Of a stretch of 64,000 bases of DNA, positions 17,412-27,400 are shown one piece after another. A program made the position numbers and the translations under genes. Below the pieces are notes generated by a model. That model was given only the letters and a program-made list of their open reading frames with translations. It searched no databases and was not told the origin of the DNA. Origin of the DNA: Sandaracinaceae bacterium. Its GTDB lineage: Bacteria > Myxococcota_A > Polyangia > Polyangiales > Sandaracinaceae. Each line of letters starts with the position of its first letter. Positions within the stretch are counted from its first letter, which is position 1. The stretch is from contig JACKEC010000018.1 of the NCBI GenBank assembly GCA_020633195.1, forward strand, positions 62,001-126,000. Direction: 5' to 3'.

Positions 17412-19919
17412 ATGGACGCCCCGCTCGCGCGACGCATCCCCCCGGATGGCGCAGATCCCGACGCGCTGCTCGAGGCGTTCCTCGAGTACACGACCGAGCG
17501 CGGCCTCGAGCTCTACCCGGCTCAGGAGGAGGCGATCCTCGAGCTGTTCTCCGGGAGCAGCGTCATCCTCGCGACCCCGACCGGGTCGGGGAAGTCGCTC
17601 GTCGCCGCCGCGCTGATGTTCCTCGGCGTCGCGCGGCGCGAGCGCGTCTACTACACGGCGCCGATCAAGGCGCTCGTCAGCGAGAAGTTCTTCGAGGCGT
17701 GCCGCGACTTCGGCCCCGAGCACGTCGGCATGATGACGGGCGACGCCTCGGTGAACCGCGACGCGACCGTCGTGTGCTGCACCGCGGAGATCCTCGCGAA
17801 CATCGCGCTCCGCGAGATGGAGGACGCCGACGTCTCGCACGTGGTGATGGACGAGTTCCACTACTACGCCGATCGCGATCGCGGGTGGGCCTGGCAAGTA
17901 CCGCTGCTCACGCTGCCGAAGCGGACGCGCTTCTTGCTGATGAGCGCGACGCTCGGCGACACGAAGCGGTTCGAGGACGCCCTCGAGCAGCGGTCGGGGC
18001 GGCCCCCCGCGCTCGTCGCCGGCGCCGAGCGGCCGGTGCCCCTCGACTACGAGTACCGGATGACGCCCATCCACGAGACGATCGTGGAGCTGATCGAGCA
18101 GGGGCGGTCCCCGATCTACCTCGTGCACTTCACGCAGCGCGCGGCCGCCGAGCAGGCCCAGGCGCTGACGAGCCTCGCGCTCACCGACCGGGAGCAGCGC
18201 GACGAGATCAAGCACGAGATCCAGGGCGTCCGCTTCGACACGCCGTTCGGCAAGGACCTGCGGCGCTGGCTCGGCCACGGGATCGGGGTGCACCACGCGG
18301 GGCTGCTGCCCAAGTACCGGCTGCTGGTGGAGAAGCTCGCGCAACGCGGCTTGCTTCGTGTGATCTGCGGCACCGACACGCTAGGCGTCGGCGTCAACGT
18401 GCCGATCCGGACCGTCGCGTTCACGCAGCTCTGCAAGTACGACGGGGTCAAGACGGGCATCCTCACCGTCCGCGACTTCAAGCAGATCGCCGGCCGCGCG
18501 GGCCGCAAGGGCTTCGACGAGAGCGGCAGCGTGATCTGTCAGGCGCCCGAGCACGTGATCGAGAACGAGCGCCTCCGGGCGAAGGCCGCGGGCGACCCCA
18601 AGAAGGCCAAGAAGCTCAAGACGCGCAAGCCGCCCGAGCGGGGCTACGCGCACTGGGACGAGTCGACCTTCGAGCGGCTCTACAACGGCGAGCCCGAGCG
18701 CCTCGAGTCGAGCTTCTCGGTCACCCACTCGATGATGCTGTCGGTCCTCGATCGGCCCGACGGCGACGGGTGCCGCCGCATGAAGCAGCTCCTGCGGGCG
18801 ACGCACGATCCGCCGCGGCTCAAGTTCGCGCACGGCCGGCGCGCGATCGCGATGTTCCGATCCCTCTTGGCCTCGAACGTCGTCGAGGTGACGAAGAAGG
18901 ACGGCCGCGCGTTCGTCGACGTGACCGAGGATCTCCAGACCGACTTCGCGCTCAACCAGAGCCTGTCGCTCTTCGTGGTCGAGGCCATCGAGGCGCTCGA
19001 CCCGGAGGACGAGAGCTACGCCTGGGACGTGATCACGTTCGTGGAGGCCACGCTCGAGGACCCGACGATCGTGCTGCTCCGACAGCTCGACAAGAAGAAG
19101 ACCGACCTCATCAACCAGCTCAAGGCGGACGGGGTCGAGTACGACGAGCGGATGAAGAAGCTCGACGAGGTCGAGATCGATCGACCCAACCTCGAGCTGA
19201 TCCGCGCGCTGTTCGAGGAGTTCGCGAAGCGGCACCCCGTCCTCGCGACGGAGAAGATCCGACCGAAGTCGGTCGCCCGGGAGGTGCTCGAGCGCGGCTT
19301 CGGGTTCGTCGACTACGTGAAGGAGTACGGGCTCGCTCGCAGCGAGGGATCGCTGCTGCGCTACCTGTCCGACGCGTACAAGGCGCTGCTGCAGAGCGTG
19401 CCGGAGAACGCGAAGACCTCGCTGCTCTTCGATCTCACGGACGAGCTCGGCGCGATGGTGCGCGCCGTGGACTCGAGCCTCCTCGACGAGTGGGAGCGCC
19501 TCAAGGATCCGGCCGCGTACCTCGACGCCGCCGAGGCCGAGCCGGCCGGGCCGGTGGACATCACCGCGGACACGCGCGCCTTCACCGCGGCGATCCGCAA
19601 CGCGTGCTACCGGCTCGTGCGCCTGCTCGCGCTGCGGCAGCTCGAGGACGCCAAGGAGCTGACGGGCTGGGACGTGTCGCGCCTCGAAGAGGCGATGACG
19701 CCGTACTTCGTCGACCACGCGAGCATCCGGATCGACGCGACCGCGCGCAACCCGCGCAACACGCTGATCGAGAAGGGCGACACCGCCTGGACGGTGCGAC
19801 AGGTCCTCGTCGATCCCGACGAGCAGAACGACTGGTCGCTGGCGCTCTCCTTCGACCTCGACCGAGCCCGCGCCGAGGGCGAGCCGGTGCTGGAGCTGCT
19901 CTCGATCGGTGAGAGTTGA
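17412..19919 (+). CDS. Ski2-like DEAD/DEAH-box RNA helicase
   Basis: An 835-residue superfamily 2 helicase. Motifs in order: Q/motif I ATPTGSGKSLVAA (about 54-66), Ia YTAPIKALVSEKF, motif II MDEFHYYADRDRGWAW (DEFH in place of DEAH/DEVH, about 152), motif III LLMSATLGD, then in the second domain LVHFTQRAA, GIGVHHAGLLPKYR, VICGTDTLGVGVNVPIRTV and QIAGRAGRKGFDE. The motif II/III wording and the long C-terminal helical region resemble the bacterial Ski2-like group. It is expected to unwind RNA using ATP; the target RNA is unknown. The C-terminal third (about 540-835) is charged and specific to the group. Confidence 0.9.
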   Translation: MDAPLARRIPPDGADPDALLEAFLEYTTERGLELYPAQEEAILELFSGSSVILATPTGSGKSLVAAALMFLGVARRERVYYTAPIKALVSEKFFEACRDFGPEHVGMMTGDASVNRDATVVCCTAEILANIALREMEDADVSHVVMDEFHYYADRDRGWAWQVPLLTLPKRTRFLLMSATLGDTKRFEDALEQRSGRPPALVAGAERPVPLDYEYRMTPIHETIVELIEQGRSPIYLVHFTQRAAAEQAQALTSLALTDREQRDEIKHEIQGVRFDTPFGKDLRRWLGHGIGVHHAGLLPKYRLLVEKLAQRGLLRVICGTDTLGVGVNVPIRTVAFTQLCKYDGVKTGILTVRDFKQIAGRAGRKGFDESGSVICQAPEHVIENERLRAKAAGDPKKAKKLKTRKPPERGYAHWDESTFERLYNGEPERLESSFSVTHSMMLSVLDRPDGDGCRRMKQLLRATHDPPRLKFAHGRRAIAMFRSLLASNVVEVTKKDGRAFVDVTEDLQTDFALNQSLSLFVVEAIEALDPEDESYAWDVITFVEATLEDPTIVLLRQLDKKKTDLINQLKADGVEYDERMKKLDEVEIDRPNLELIRALFEEFAKRHPVLATEKIRPKSVAREVLERGFGFVDYVKEYGLARSEGSLLRYLSDAYKALLQSVPENAKTSLLFDLTDELGAMVRAVDSSLLDEWERLKDPAAYLDAAEAEPAGPVDITADTRAFTAAIRNACYRLVRLLALRQLEDAKELTGWDVSRLEEAMTPYFVDHASIRIDATARNPRNTLIEKGDTAWTVRQVLVDPDEQNDWSLALSFDLDRARAEGEPVLELLSIGES

Positions 19920-19952
19920 CAGGGGCCCCACCCCCGGGAGATCTGTAGCCCC

Positions 19953-20429
19953 ATGAAGCTCCACGGAACGCTCGCCGCGATCGTCGCCCTGGCCGCCTCG
20001 GCCGGCTGCTCCACCGGGATCCAGCTCACCGACGAGGGCGGGCGGGTGCAGCACATCACGCGCGCCGACATGCCCTCGGGCTGCAACCTCCTCGGCGACG
20101 TGGCCATCGGGATCCCGCCGGACGCCGCGCGCCCGCGCACCGAGGACGAGCTGGTCACGCTGATGCGCAACAAGGCCGGCCAGATCGGCGGGACGCACCT
20201 CCTCGTCGACAACCGCGAGCAGCGCGAGGACTCGAGCGGGAACCCCTACTACCGCGGCCGCGGCGTCGCGTACGCGTGCCCCCACACCGAGGCCGCGGTC
20301 AGCGCCGAGGGCGGCGGCGGTGGCGGCGACGACACGAGCGGCGGCGAGGACACCGGCGGCGGCGACTCCGGCGGTGACTCCGGCGGCTCGGACGACGACG
20401 ACATGATGGACGACCTCCTCGGGGAGTGA
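19953..20429 (+). CDS. DUF4156-type lipoprotein
   Basis: A 158-residue lipoprotein with lipobox SAGC near residue 18. The mature N-terminal part (LTDEGGRVQHITRADMPSGC, NLLGDVAI, LVTLMRNKAGQIGGTHLLVD, YYRGRGVAYAC) matches the small DUF4156 family, which has a conserved Cys in the middle and another in the last strand. The tail is a Gly/Asp/Ser low-complexity stretch ending DDDDMMDDLLGE. The function of the family is unknown. The stop overlaps the ATG of the following hydrolase. Confidence 0.7.
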   Translation: MKLHGTLAAIVALAASAGCSTGIQLTDEGGRVQHITRADMPSGCNLLGDVAIGIPPDAARPRTEDELVTLMRNKAGQIGGTHLLVDNREQREDSSGNPYYRGRGVAYACPHTEAAVSAEGGGGGGDDTSGGEDTGGGDSGGDSGGSDDDDMMDDLLGE

Positions 20430-21184
20430 TGCACCTCCTCGACCACCCGGTCGTCGCCGAGCGCTACTTCTTCCCTCGCCCCGACCGCGTGCCGTCGCCC
20501 CGCTGGGTGTCGGTGCCGGGCGCCGAGCTGGCCTGTCATCGCACCGCCGCGCCGGCCGACGACGCGCCCTTCGTCCTGCACTTCCACGGCAACGGCGAGG
20601 TCGCGGCGGACTGGCTCCACGACTTCGCGCCCGCGCTCGAGGCGCGCGGGTACGGCGTGTTCCTCGGCGAGTACCGCGGCTACGGCGGCTCGACCGGCCG
20701 ACCGGGGCTCCACTCGATGCTCGACGACGCGCTCGCCCAGCTCGACGCGGTGGGCGTCCCGCCGGAGCGCGTGCTCGTCTACGGGCGCTCGGTCGGCTCG
20801 ATCTTCGCGCTGCACGTCGCGGCCGCGCGCCCCGTCGCGGGGCTCGTCCTCGAGAGCGGGATCGCGGACGTCGGGCAGCGCCTCGCGCTGCGCCTCGAGC
20901 CCGAGGAGCTCGGCACCGACGCCGCCGGCCTCGCCGCGGCGATCCGCGACGACCTCGACCACCGCGGGAAGCTCGCGGCCTACGCCGGCCCCGTGCTCGT
21001 CCTGCACACGCGGAACGACCACATGGTCTCGGTGGACCACGCCGAGCAGCTCGCGGCGTGGGCCGGGGACCGCGCGGAGCTGCGGCTCTTCGAGCGCGGC
21101 GACCACAACAGCATCCACGCCTACAACGGCGACGCGATCCTGGACGCGGTCGACGCCCTCGGCCGGCGCGTCATTCCTCGTTGA
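20429..21184 (+). CDS. Alpha/beta hydrolase (BAAT/S9-type)
   Basis: A 251-residue cytoplasmic hydrolase. The oxyanion strand is VLHFHGNGEVAADW, followed by LGEYRGYGGSTGRP. The nucleophile is in YGRSVGSIFA (Ser near 124), the acid in LHTRNDHMVS, and the His in FERGDHNSIH. This layout fits Bem46/YfhR-type serine hydrolases. The ATG (20429) overlaps the upstream stop as TGATG; a GTG one codon before it is also possible. The 3' end overlaps the convergent cupin gene by 14 bases. Confidence 0.78.
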   Translation: MHLLDHPVVAERYFFPRPDRVPSPRWVSVPGAELACHRTAAPADDAPFVLHFHGNGEVAADWLHDFAPALEARGYGVFLGEYRGYGGSTGRPGLHSMLDDALAQLDAVGVPPERVLVYGRSVGSIFALHVAAARPVAGLVLESGIADVGQRLALRLEPEELGTDAAGLAAAIRDDLDHRGKLAAYAGPVLVLHTRNDHMVSVDHAEQLAAWAGDRAELRLFERGDHNSIHAYNGDAILDAVDALGRRVIPR

Positions 21185-21566
21185 AGCCGAACGCCTTGTG
21201 GTGCACGTAAACCAACTTGCACGCCTCGAGGTAGCGCGCGTCGTGGATGCGCCCCGCCGAGACGTAGCCCGTGTCGCCCGCGGCGAGCACGAGCGGCTCT
21301 CCGTCCGGCACGAGGCCGCCCTCGCCGCGCGTGTAGAATTGGACCGCCATGCGGCCCTCGACGACGACGGTCATGTCGTCGCCCGGGTGTGAGTGCGGCG
21401 GCTCCGCGGTGCCCGCCTCCCACTGCTCGAGCATGACCTCCACCCCGTCCGCGTTGGTCGGGTAGGTGGTCCGGCACGTGAACCCTTCGGGGGTGCCGGG
21501 GACGGGGACGTGAAGGGTCCAGATGGCGCTCGTCTCGGATCCTGCGGGCTTGGCGTCGGTGGGCAT
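21171..21566 (-). CDS. Cupin-domain protein
   Basis: A 131-residue single-domain cupin. Motif 1 reads PPHSHPGDDMTVVVEGRMAV with the two metal-ligand His residues and an acid, and motif 2 is represented by AAGDTGYVSAGRIHDARY with a further His. It could bind a metal and act as a small dioxygenase, isomerase or sensor; no substrate is evident. It lies 49 bases after the NapH-like gene on the same strand, so it may be the last gene of the respiratory operon. Confidence 0.72.
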   Translation of the reverse strand: MPTDAKPAGSETSAIWTLHVPVPGTPEGFTCRTTYPTNADGVEVMLEQWEAGTAEPPHSHPGDDMTVVVEGRMAVQFYTRGEGGLVPDGEPLVLAAGDTGYVSAGRIHDARYLEACKLVYVHHKAFGFNEE

Positions 21567-21615
21567 CGAGGTCTCCTGCGTGGGCGCGCAGCGTCGGCTC
21601 GACGGTCGCGCGCTG

Positions 21616-23187
21616 TCAACGCCCGGAGATCACCGCCCCGGCGCCCGACGGATCGCGGACGGCGAGCGCGAGCGAGAGCAGCCCGAGGAACAGCGCGAAG
21701 CCGATCGCGGCGAAGAGCGCCGTGTTCCACCACGACGCGTCGACGCCCGCGGTCGGCACCTCGAACCGCGCGGGCTCGGCGAGCCAGCCCTCGATCGGGT
21801 CGATGATCACGGCGTCGCCGGGCGCGAGCTCGAGCGGGACCCGGCGCAGGAAGATCGAGCGGCGCGGGGTGGAGGTGGGGGACGTGGGGGCGTCGAAGTC
21901 GAGGACGCGCACCCGGCCTGGCCGCGCGAGCCGCACGGTGAGCGGGCCCTGGTAGACCTCGCGCGTGGGCAACAGCCCCCGCTCGTCGGGCTCCCCTCGC
22001 GCGCCCCGCGCGATGAAGACGGCGACGTCGCTCCCGCTGAGCGGCTCGTTGGCGTCGAGGTAGGGGAGCACGCCCGTCTGATCGACGACGTCGACGGCGA
22101 TGGTGACCCCGTCGACGACGCGCTCGGCCGCGAGCGTGAGCCGCGGCTGCACGCTCGCGCGCCCCTCGCGACGGACCTCGACGTCGTTCGCTTGCCGCGG
22201 CTGCGCCCGCGCGGTCGACCCGAGGCTCGCGAGCAGCAGCAGCGCGAGCGCCGCGGCGCCTCGGTCCTTCAGCGCGCCTCGGCCGAGCCCGACGCGCAAG
22301 TTCGTCTTGGGGCACTCCGGCTCGCAGCGCGCGCACAGATCGCAGTCGGGCCCCGGATCCCCGGACGCCGGGTCGAGCTGGATCCAGCAAGACTGCGAGC
22401 AGCGCCGGCAGGCCTTGCCGCAGTCCTTCGGCTCGGCGAGCTGCAGGTGGACGACCCGCCGGTGCCCGAGGAGCCGGAGCGCCGCGCCGGTGGGGCACAG
22501 GGTCGCGCAGTAGGTGGTCGGGCCGAGCAGCACGCCTGCCCCGAGCAGCCCGAGGAGAAGCCCGAGCGCCGCGCCACCCCCGCCGAGGAGCCACGCCGCG
22601 TACACGCTCTGCTGAACCAGCAGGTGCGGCAGCGCGAGGTAGAGGGCGACGTGCGCGCCGAGCAGGCCGCCCACGAGCCCGAGACCGAGCACCGCGTAGC
22701 GCAACGGGCGCCGCTTCGGGATCTGGAGGCGCGGGAGCCAGGGCACGAAGTGGAGCAACCACGCGAGCGCGCGGCTGAGCGTTCCGAACGGGCAGAACCA
22801 GCCGCAGAAGACGCGGCCCGCGAGGATCGCGAGGAGGATCGGCAGCGCCAGCGCGACGAGCGCCTTCAGGGTCGGCGGCCCCGCCGCGAGGGTGAGCGCG
22901 CCCGCGAGCGGGTCGATCGTCGGCACGTCGAAGTAGTCGACGGCGACGCCACCTCCGAGCAGTCGGTTGCGATCGTGCGCCGAGCCCGCCGTCTCGCCGC
23001 GCGGGAGTCGCTCGCGTAGGCTCTGGGGCAGCTCGGTGTCGGGGCTGAGCCACGACGACAGGTCGTTGCGCTCGAGGCGCTGCCAGCCGCCGAGGAACGG
23101 CGCCACGACGATGGCGAACAGCGCCAGGGCCTGGGTCGTGCGCCGGAGCCAGCGCCAGGGCCGACCGGGTCGGAGGGCGGCGCTCAT
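21616..23187 (-). CDS. NapH-like membrane iron-sulfur protein with extra C-terminal domain
   Basis: A 523-residue inner-membrane protein of the NapH/polyferredoxin type. It has about four N-terminal membrane segments, two cysteine pairs of the NapH signature in the loops (FCGWFCPFG and YCATLCPTG), and two [4Fe-4S]-type clusters (CGKACRRCSQSCW and CDLCARCEPECP) at about residues 250-290. After a further hydrophobic stretch comes an extracytoplasmic beta-rich domain (about 315-480) and a last membrane helix, which the usual NapH lacks. It should take electrons from quinol and pass them to the NapG-type partner. Its ATG overlaps the upstream stop. Confidence 0.85.
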   Translation of the reverse strand: MSAALRPGRPWRWLRRTTQALALFAIVVAPFLGGWQRLERNDLSSWLSPDTELPQSLRERLPRGETAGSAHDRNRLLGGGVAVDYFDVPTIDPLAGALTLAAGPPTLKALVALALPILLAILAGRVFCGWFCPFGTLSRALAWLLHFVPWLPRLQIPKRRPLRYAVLGLGLVGGLLGAHVALYLALPHLLVQQSVYAAWLLGGGGAALGLLLGLLGAGVLLGPTTYCATLCPTGAALRLLGHRRVVHLQLAEPKDCGKACRRCSQSCWIQLDPASGDPGPDCDLCARCEPECPKTNLRVGLGRGALKDRGAAALALLLLASLGSTARAQPRQANDVEVRREGRASVQPRLTLAAERVVDGVTIAVDVVDQTGVLPYLDANEPLSGSDVAVFIARGARGEPDERGLLPTREVYQGPLTVRLARPGRVRVLDFDAPTSPTSTPRRSIFLRRVPLELAPGDAVIIDPIEGWLAEPARFEVPTAGVDASWWNTALFAAIGFALFLGLLSLALAVRDPSGAGAVISGR

Positions 23188-23843
23188 GACACCACCATCC
23201 GATCGACGTCGATCGCGGTCGGGCTCTGCGGGCAGAGCTCCACGCAGCGGCCGCAGCCCACGCAGCCGTCCGCGATGACGACCGGGCGGGCGGGCGGGAT
23301 GAGCCGAATCGCGCGCTCCGGCAGCGGGCAGGCGTCGTGGCAGTAGCCGCAGACGCGCCCGAGGTAGGACAGGCAGCGATCGGGATCGACGACCGCGGTG
23401 CCCATGTCGATGGTCTCGGCGATGACGTCGAGGTCGTCCTCGACGGGGGAGAGCGCGTCCGTCGGGCAGATGTTCGTGCAGCGCATGCAGAGGGTGCAGG
23501 ACCGGCGGCGGACGTCGAGATACGGCGTCAACGCGCCGTGCGTCGTCTCGTCGACGCCGAAGTACTCGATGCAGCCGTTCTCGCAGACGGTGCCGCAGAG
23601 GCCGCAGCGAACGCAGGCCGCCTGAAACGCGGCGTCGTCCTTCGAGGCGGTCGGGGGCCGGATCGGCGCGCGCCAGTCCTCGCTCGCGCGCGCGGTCACC
23701 CGGGAGAGGCGCCAGACGGACCCCGTCGCCCCGACCGCGAGGAGCGCCACGCCCTGGGCGAGGAAGCGACGTCGGGACGTGATCGGCCGATGGCGCCGGA
23801 GCTTGTGGAGCTTCTGGCGCTTGCGGAGCGTGACGAGCGGCAT
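23184..23843 (-). CDS. NapG-type ferredoxin, Tat-exported (copy 2)
   Basis: A 219-residue periplasmic electron carrier. The twin-arginine signal is SRRRFLAQGVALLAVGATGS near residues 23-42. Four [4Fe-4S] cluster motifs follow: CVRCGLCGTVCENGC, CTLCMRCTNICP, the split motif CLSYLGRVCGYCHDACP, and CVGCGRCVELCP. This order is that of NapG/MauM. It is a paralog of the protein encoded at 27524-28189. It overlaps the downstream NapH-like gene (ATGA) and starts 2 bases after the NapF-like stop, so it is deep in the operon. Confidence 0.88.
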   Translation of the reverse strand: MPLVTLRKRQKLHKLRRHRPITSRRRFLAQGVALLAVGATGSVWRLSRVTARASEDWRAPIRPPTASKDDAAFQAACVRCGLCGTVCENGCIEYFGVDETTHGALTPYLDVRRRSCTLCMRCTNICPTDALSPVEDDLDVIAETIDMGTAVVDPDRCLSYLGRVCGYCHDACPLPERAIRLIPPARPVVIADGCVGCGRCVELCPQSPTAIDVDRMVVS

Positions 23844-23844
23844 G

Positions 23845-24411
23845 TCAATCCTCCACGAGAGGTAGGATCTCGATCGCGGCGGGCAACGTCGGGCAGGCCT
23901 CGATGCAGAGCCCGCACCCGACGCACTCCTCGACGACGACGCGAGGTTGGGAGCCGATGAAGCGGATCGCCGGCTTCGCGGTGGGGCAGAGACCGCCGCA
24001 GGCGCCGCACTCGGGTCCGAGGAACGTGAAGCAGCGGTCCTCGACGATGCGCACGGTGCCGAGCCTCACCGTGCGGGTCCGCGGCACGACGAGCGCGCGC
24101 GGCTCGCACGCGGCCGCGCAGGGGAAGCCCTCGCACATGGGACACGCCCGCCGCTCGGGCTTCATCACCGGCGTCCTGGCGAGCTCCCCGGCCGTCTTCA
24201 CGTAGGTGAAGATCGCGTCGTGCGGGCACGCGTCGACGCAGGCGTCGCACCGCGTGCAGAGCGCCAGGAACGAAGCCTCCGCGACGGCGCCCGGGGGTCG
24301 GCGTCGTGGCCTCGCGGGCGGCGGGATCAGGCGCTCCTCGACCGCCTCGACCACCACCTCGGCGACGCTGGGCACCATCCCGAACAGCCAGCCGCGGCGC
24401 CCGGTCTTCAT
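23845..24411 (-). CDS. NapF-like ferredoxin
   Basis: A 188-residue ferredoxin with four cluster motifs: CTRCDACVDACP, CPMCEGFPCAAAC, the variant FLGPECGACGGLCP, and CVGCGLCIEACP. The sequence begins MKTGRRGWLFGMVPSVAE, which is a weak twin-arginine-like start; NapF proteins are usually cytoplasmic, so the location is unclear. In nitrate reductase systems NapF assists maturation of NapA. Its ATG overlaps the stop of the NapH fusion gene. The start was chosen from this overlap and from the position of the first cluster. Confidence 0.82.
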   Translation of the reverse strand: MKTGRRGWLFGMVPSVAEVVVEAVEERLIPPPARPRRRPPGAVAEASFLALCTRCDACVDACPHDAIFTYVKTAGELARTPVMKPERRACPMCEGFPCAAACEPRALVVPRTRTVRLGTVRIVEDRCFTFLGPECGACGGLCPTAKPAIRFIGSQPRVVVEECVGCGLCIEACPTLPAAIEILPLVED

Positions 24412-27400
24412 CACATCCTCCCGAGGCGCATGTTCATGTCGAGGTGCATGAGGCCGAGGCCCGCGGCGGAGACGAGCACCATCATCGCGAACATGGGCAG
24501 GAGGCTCCGGGTGGCGTTCGAGGGCTCGGCGAAGAGCCGGTGGCCGACGCGGTGCGCGACGAGGATCCCGATCACGTGGCCGACGAGCACGAGCCCGACC
24601 TGCGCGGCCCACAGGCCCTCGTCGGAGAGGAGCGCGCCGACGCGGGTCGACGCCGTGCCGAAGAGGTCGGCGCCCTGCCCCAACGGGTCCGAGAGCAACG
24701 GCACGACGTGCCTGCCCTCCATGAGCAGGTGCATGAGGTTGTGCGCGAGGTGATAGAAGAGCGCGACGGGCAGGAGCGCGAACGAGTAGTTGACGAAGAG
24801 CTCCCCGGCGGAGCGCTCGGCCCCCGACCACCGCGCCGCCACGAGGCAGGAGCCCCAGTACAGCGCGATCGGGATCGCGCACACGACGATCATCGCGAGC
24901 GTGAAGCTCACGACGCGGGAGGTCCCGAGCGTCAGCCCGATCCACTTCAGGAGGCTCGCGCGGCCGGGCTCGAAGCTCTCCCAGCTCGAGGTCATCGACA
25001 GCCCGTGGAAGAGCGTCAGCGAGAGGAGCACCACGGCGAGCCAGGCTTGGTCGAGGCGCGGCTTCGCGTCGGGCCGCAGGTCCGCCGCGAAGGGGCGGAG
25101 GTTGAGCGCGACGTTGCGCTTGTCGCAGCTCCGCAGGCACTCGCCGCACATCGTGCAGTCGGCCGAGCTCTGGATGACCTTCAGCGAGATCCCCGTCGGG
25201 CAGGCGTAGCCGCGGTCGTTCCCGTTCAGGCAGTCCTCGGTGGTGCAGCGCGCGCAGACGCTCTTGTTGCGCGCGCGGATCTCGAGGGGCGCGATGGTCG
25301 AGTAGATCCCGCAGATGCGCCCGACGGGGCACGCGTGCTGACAAAATTTCTTTCCATCGAACAGGAGCGCGCCGGCGACCGCGAGCCCGGCCATGCCGAG
25401 GCCCATGTAGGCGGTCGCGCGCGGGTCGGTCGTGACGCCCCAGCCGAGCTCGAGCCAGGTGAGCACGACGAAGAGGACGATCGCCGGCCAGAGGTTGGCG
25501 AGCGCGCGGGGGAAGCGGAGGCCGAGGCCGATGGGCTCGACCCGGGCGAGGATCCGGAGGCGCGACGCGAGGCTCGCGAGCCCGTCCCAGGGGCAGACCG
25601 TGCACCACGCCGAGCCGAAGAAGAGCACCACGAAGATCAGGCCGGCCCACCAGATCGTCCACACCGCGGTCGGCGCGAGGTTGGCCACGCGGCTCCCCGA
25701 GAGCCCCACGTAGACGAGCGCGAGGAGCACGCCGACCATCGCGAGCTGCGGGAGGATCTGCGCGGCGCGGTGGCTCACGAGCGAGTACACGCGCTTCTTC
25801 CGCAGCAGGTTCAGCCGCCACTGCGAGCGCGCGACGCGCGGCGCGAGCCACTCCGTCGCGACGAAGGAGAGCGCGAGCACGAGCGCGACGCCCAGGACGA
25901 ACAGCCACGGGGGCAGCCCGGACATGACCTGGATCGGCCCGGCGTCCGTGAGCACCTGCCGCGACCCGTCGCCCGCGGCGCAGCCCGCCTCTTGTGCGCG
26001 CGCCAGCCCCGGGAGCGCGAGCACCGCCAGGCTCGACAGCGCCGCGACCGCCTTGCCGCGCCGGCGCCGGCGCTTCTTCCGGCCGAACAGCGCGAGCCCG
26101 AAGACGAGCGCCACCGGGATCACGATCAGCGCGATCACCCACCACGAGACGCCGTCGTCGAGGTCGACGTAGAAGTCGAGCGCGATCTCCTCACCGTCGA
26201 CGAGCGCCACGAGCTGGTAGGTGCCGCTCTCGGGCAGCGTCTCGCGCGTCGAGTAGACCGACTCCTCGTCGGGCTCGGTGCGGTCGTACCTCGCGACGAC
26301 CTCCCCGTCCCGGCGCAGCTCGATGTCGACCGGCCCCGAGTAGCTCTGGTCCGCCTCGGTGTCGTAGAGATAGAGATAGATCTTGACGTCGTTGGGCGTG
26401 CTCGAGGTGCGGCGTCCGTCGTAGCCCTGGAAGTTGAAGAGCGTCGCGCCGATCTCCCAGCGGCCGTCCATGGCGACGAACTCCTCGGTCGGGACCTGCG
26501 GGTAGTTCGCGTAGTAGCCGTAGTGGGGGAGCCCCTTGTTGTGGTGCGCGAGGGCCACGCTCGGCGCGACGAGGACGGCGAGCGCGAGGGCGCCGATGAC
26601 GGGGAGCCTCCGGACGAGGCGGTCGGTCGGGCAGACGGCGGCGCAGCGACCGCATCCATCGCAGGCGGGGCGGTGCGTGCGGTCCTTCGGGCTCAGGCCG
26701 TAGGGGCACGCGCGCTCGCACAGGTCGCAGCCCTTGGCGCAAGGATCCGCGCCTCGCTTGCGGAGCGCGACGAGCGGGAAGCGCCCGAGCTGCTCGAGGA
26801 GGAAGCCGGTGGGGCAGAGGTTGTAGCACCAGAGCCCGGGGGCGAAGAGCACGTCCACCACCCACCAGAGCGCGACCACGCCGAAGAGCGCGCTCGCCGT
26901 CCCCGTGGTGACGAGGAGGAACAGGCCCGCGCCGAGGCTGACGTAGGGGAGGATGAAGAGCCACACCGCGGTGGTGGACGCCCACGTGGCGAGGAGGCCC
27001 CCGACGAGGACCCAGCCTCCCAGGCGGGTCTCGGGGCGCCAGGCCGGCAGGGGGACCTTCAGGCGCAAGAGGCCCGCGCGGACGAGCTCGCCGAGCTCGA
27101 AGAGCGCCCGCATGGGGCACAGGTGGGAGCAGAACAGCTTGCCGAAGAGGAGCGCGAGCAGCAGCGGCAGCACGAGGCCGAGCAGAACCGTCGTGGTGAC
27201 GGTGCCCGCCGAGACGAGCTGCGAGGCGGCGACGAACGGGTCGGCGGTGTCGAGCCCGAAGATCCGCGCCGCCCACGGGAAGCCGAGGAAGCGCTCGCTC
27301 TGGGCCGCGGTGTCCTCGCCGAGCCAGGAGAGCGCCTCCTCGTTCCACGCGTACGCGCGTCCCCAGCCGTCCCCGTGGAGGAGCCCGACGAGCCGCGAGC

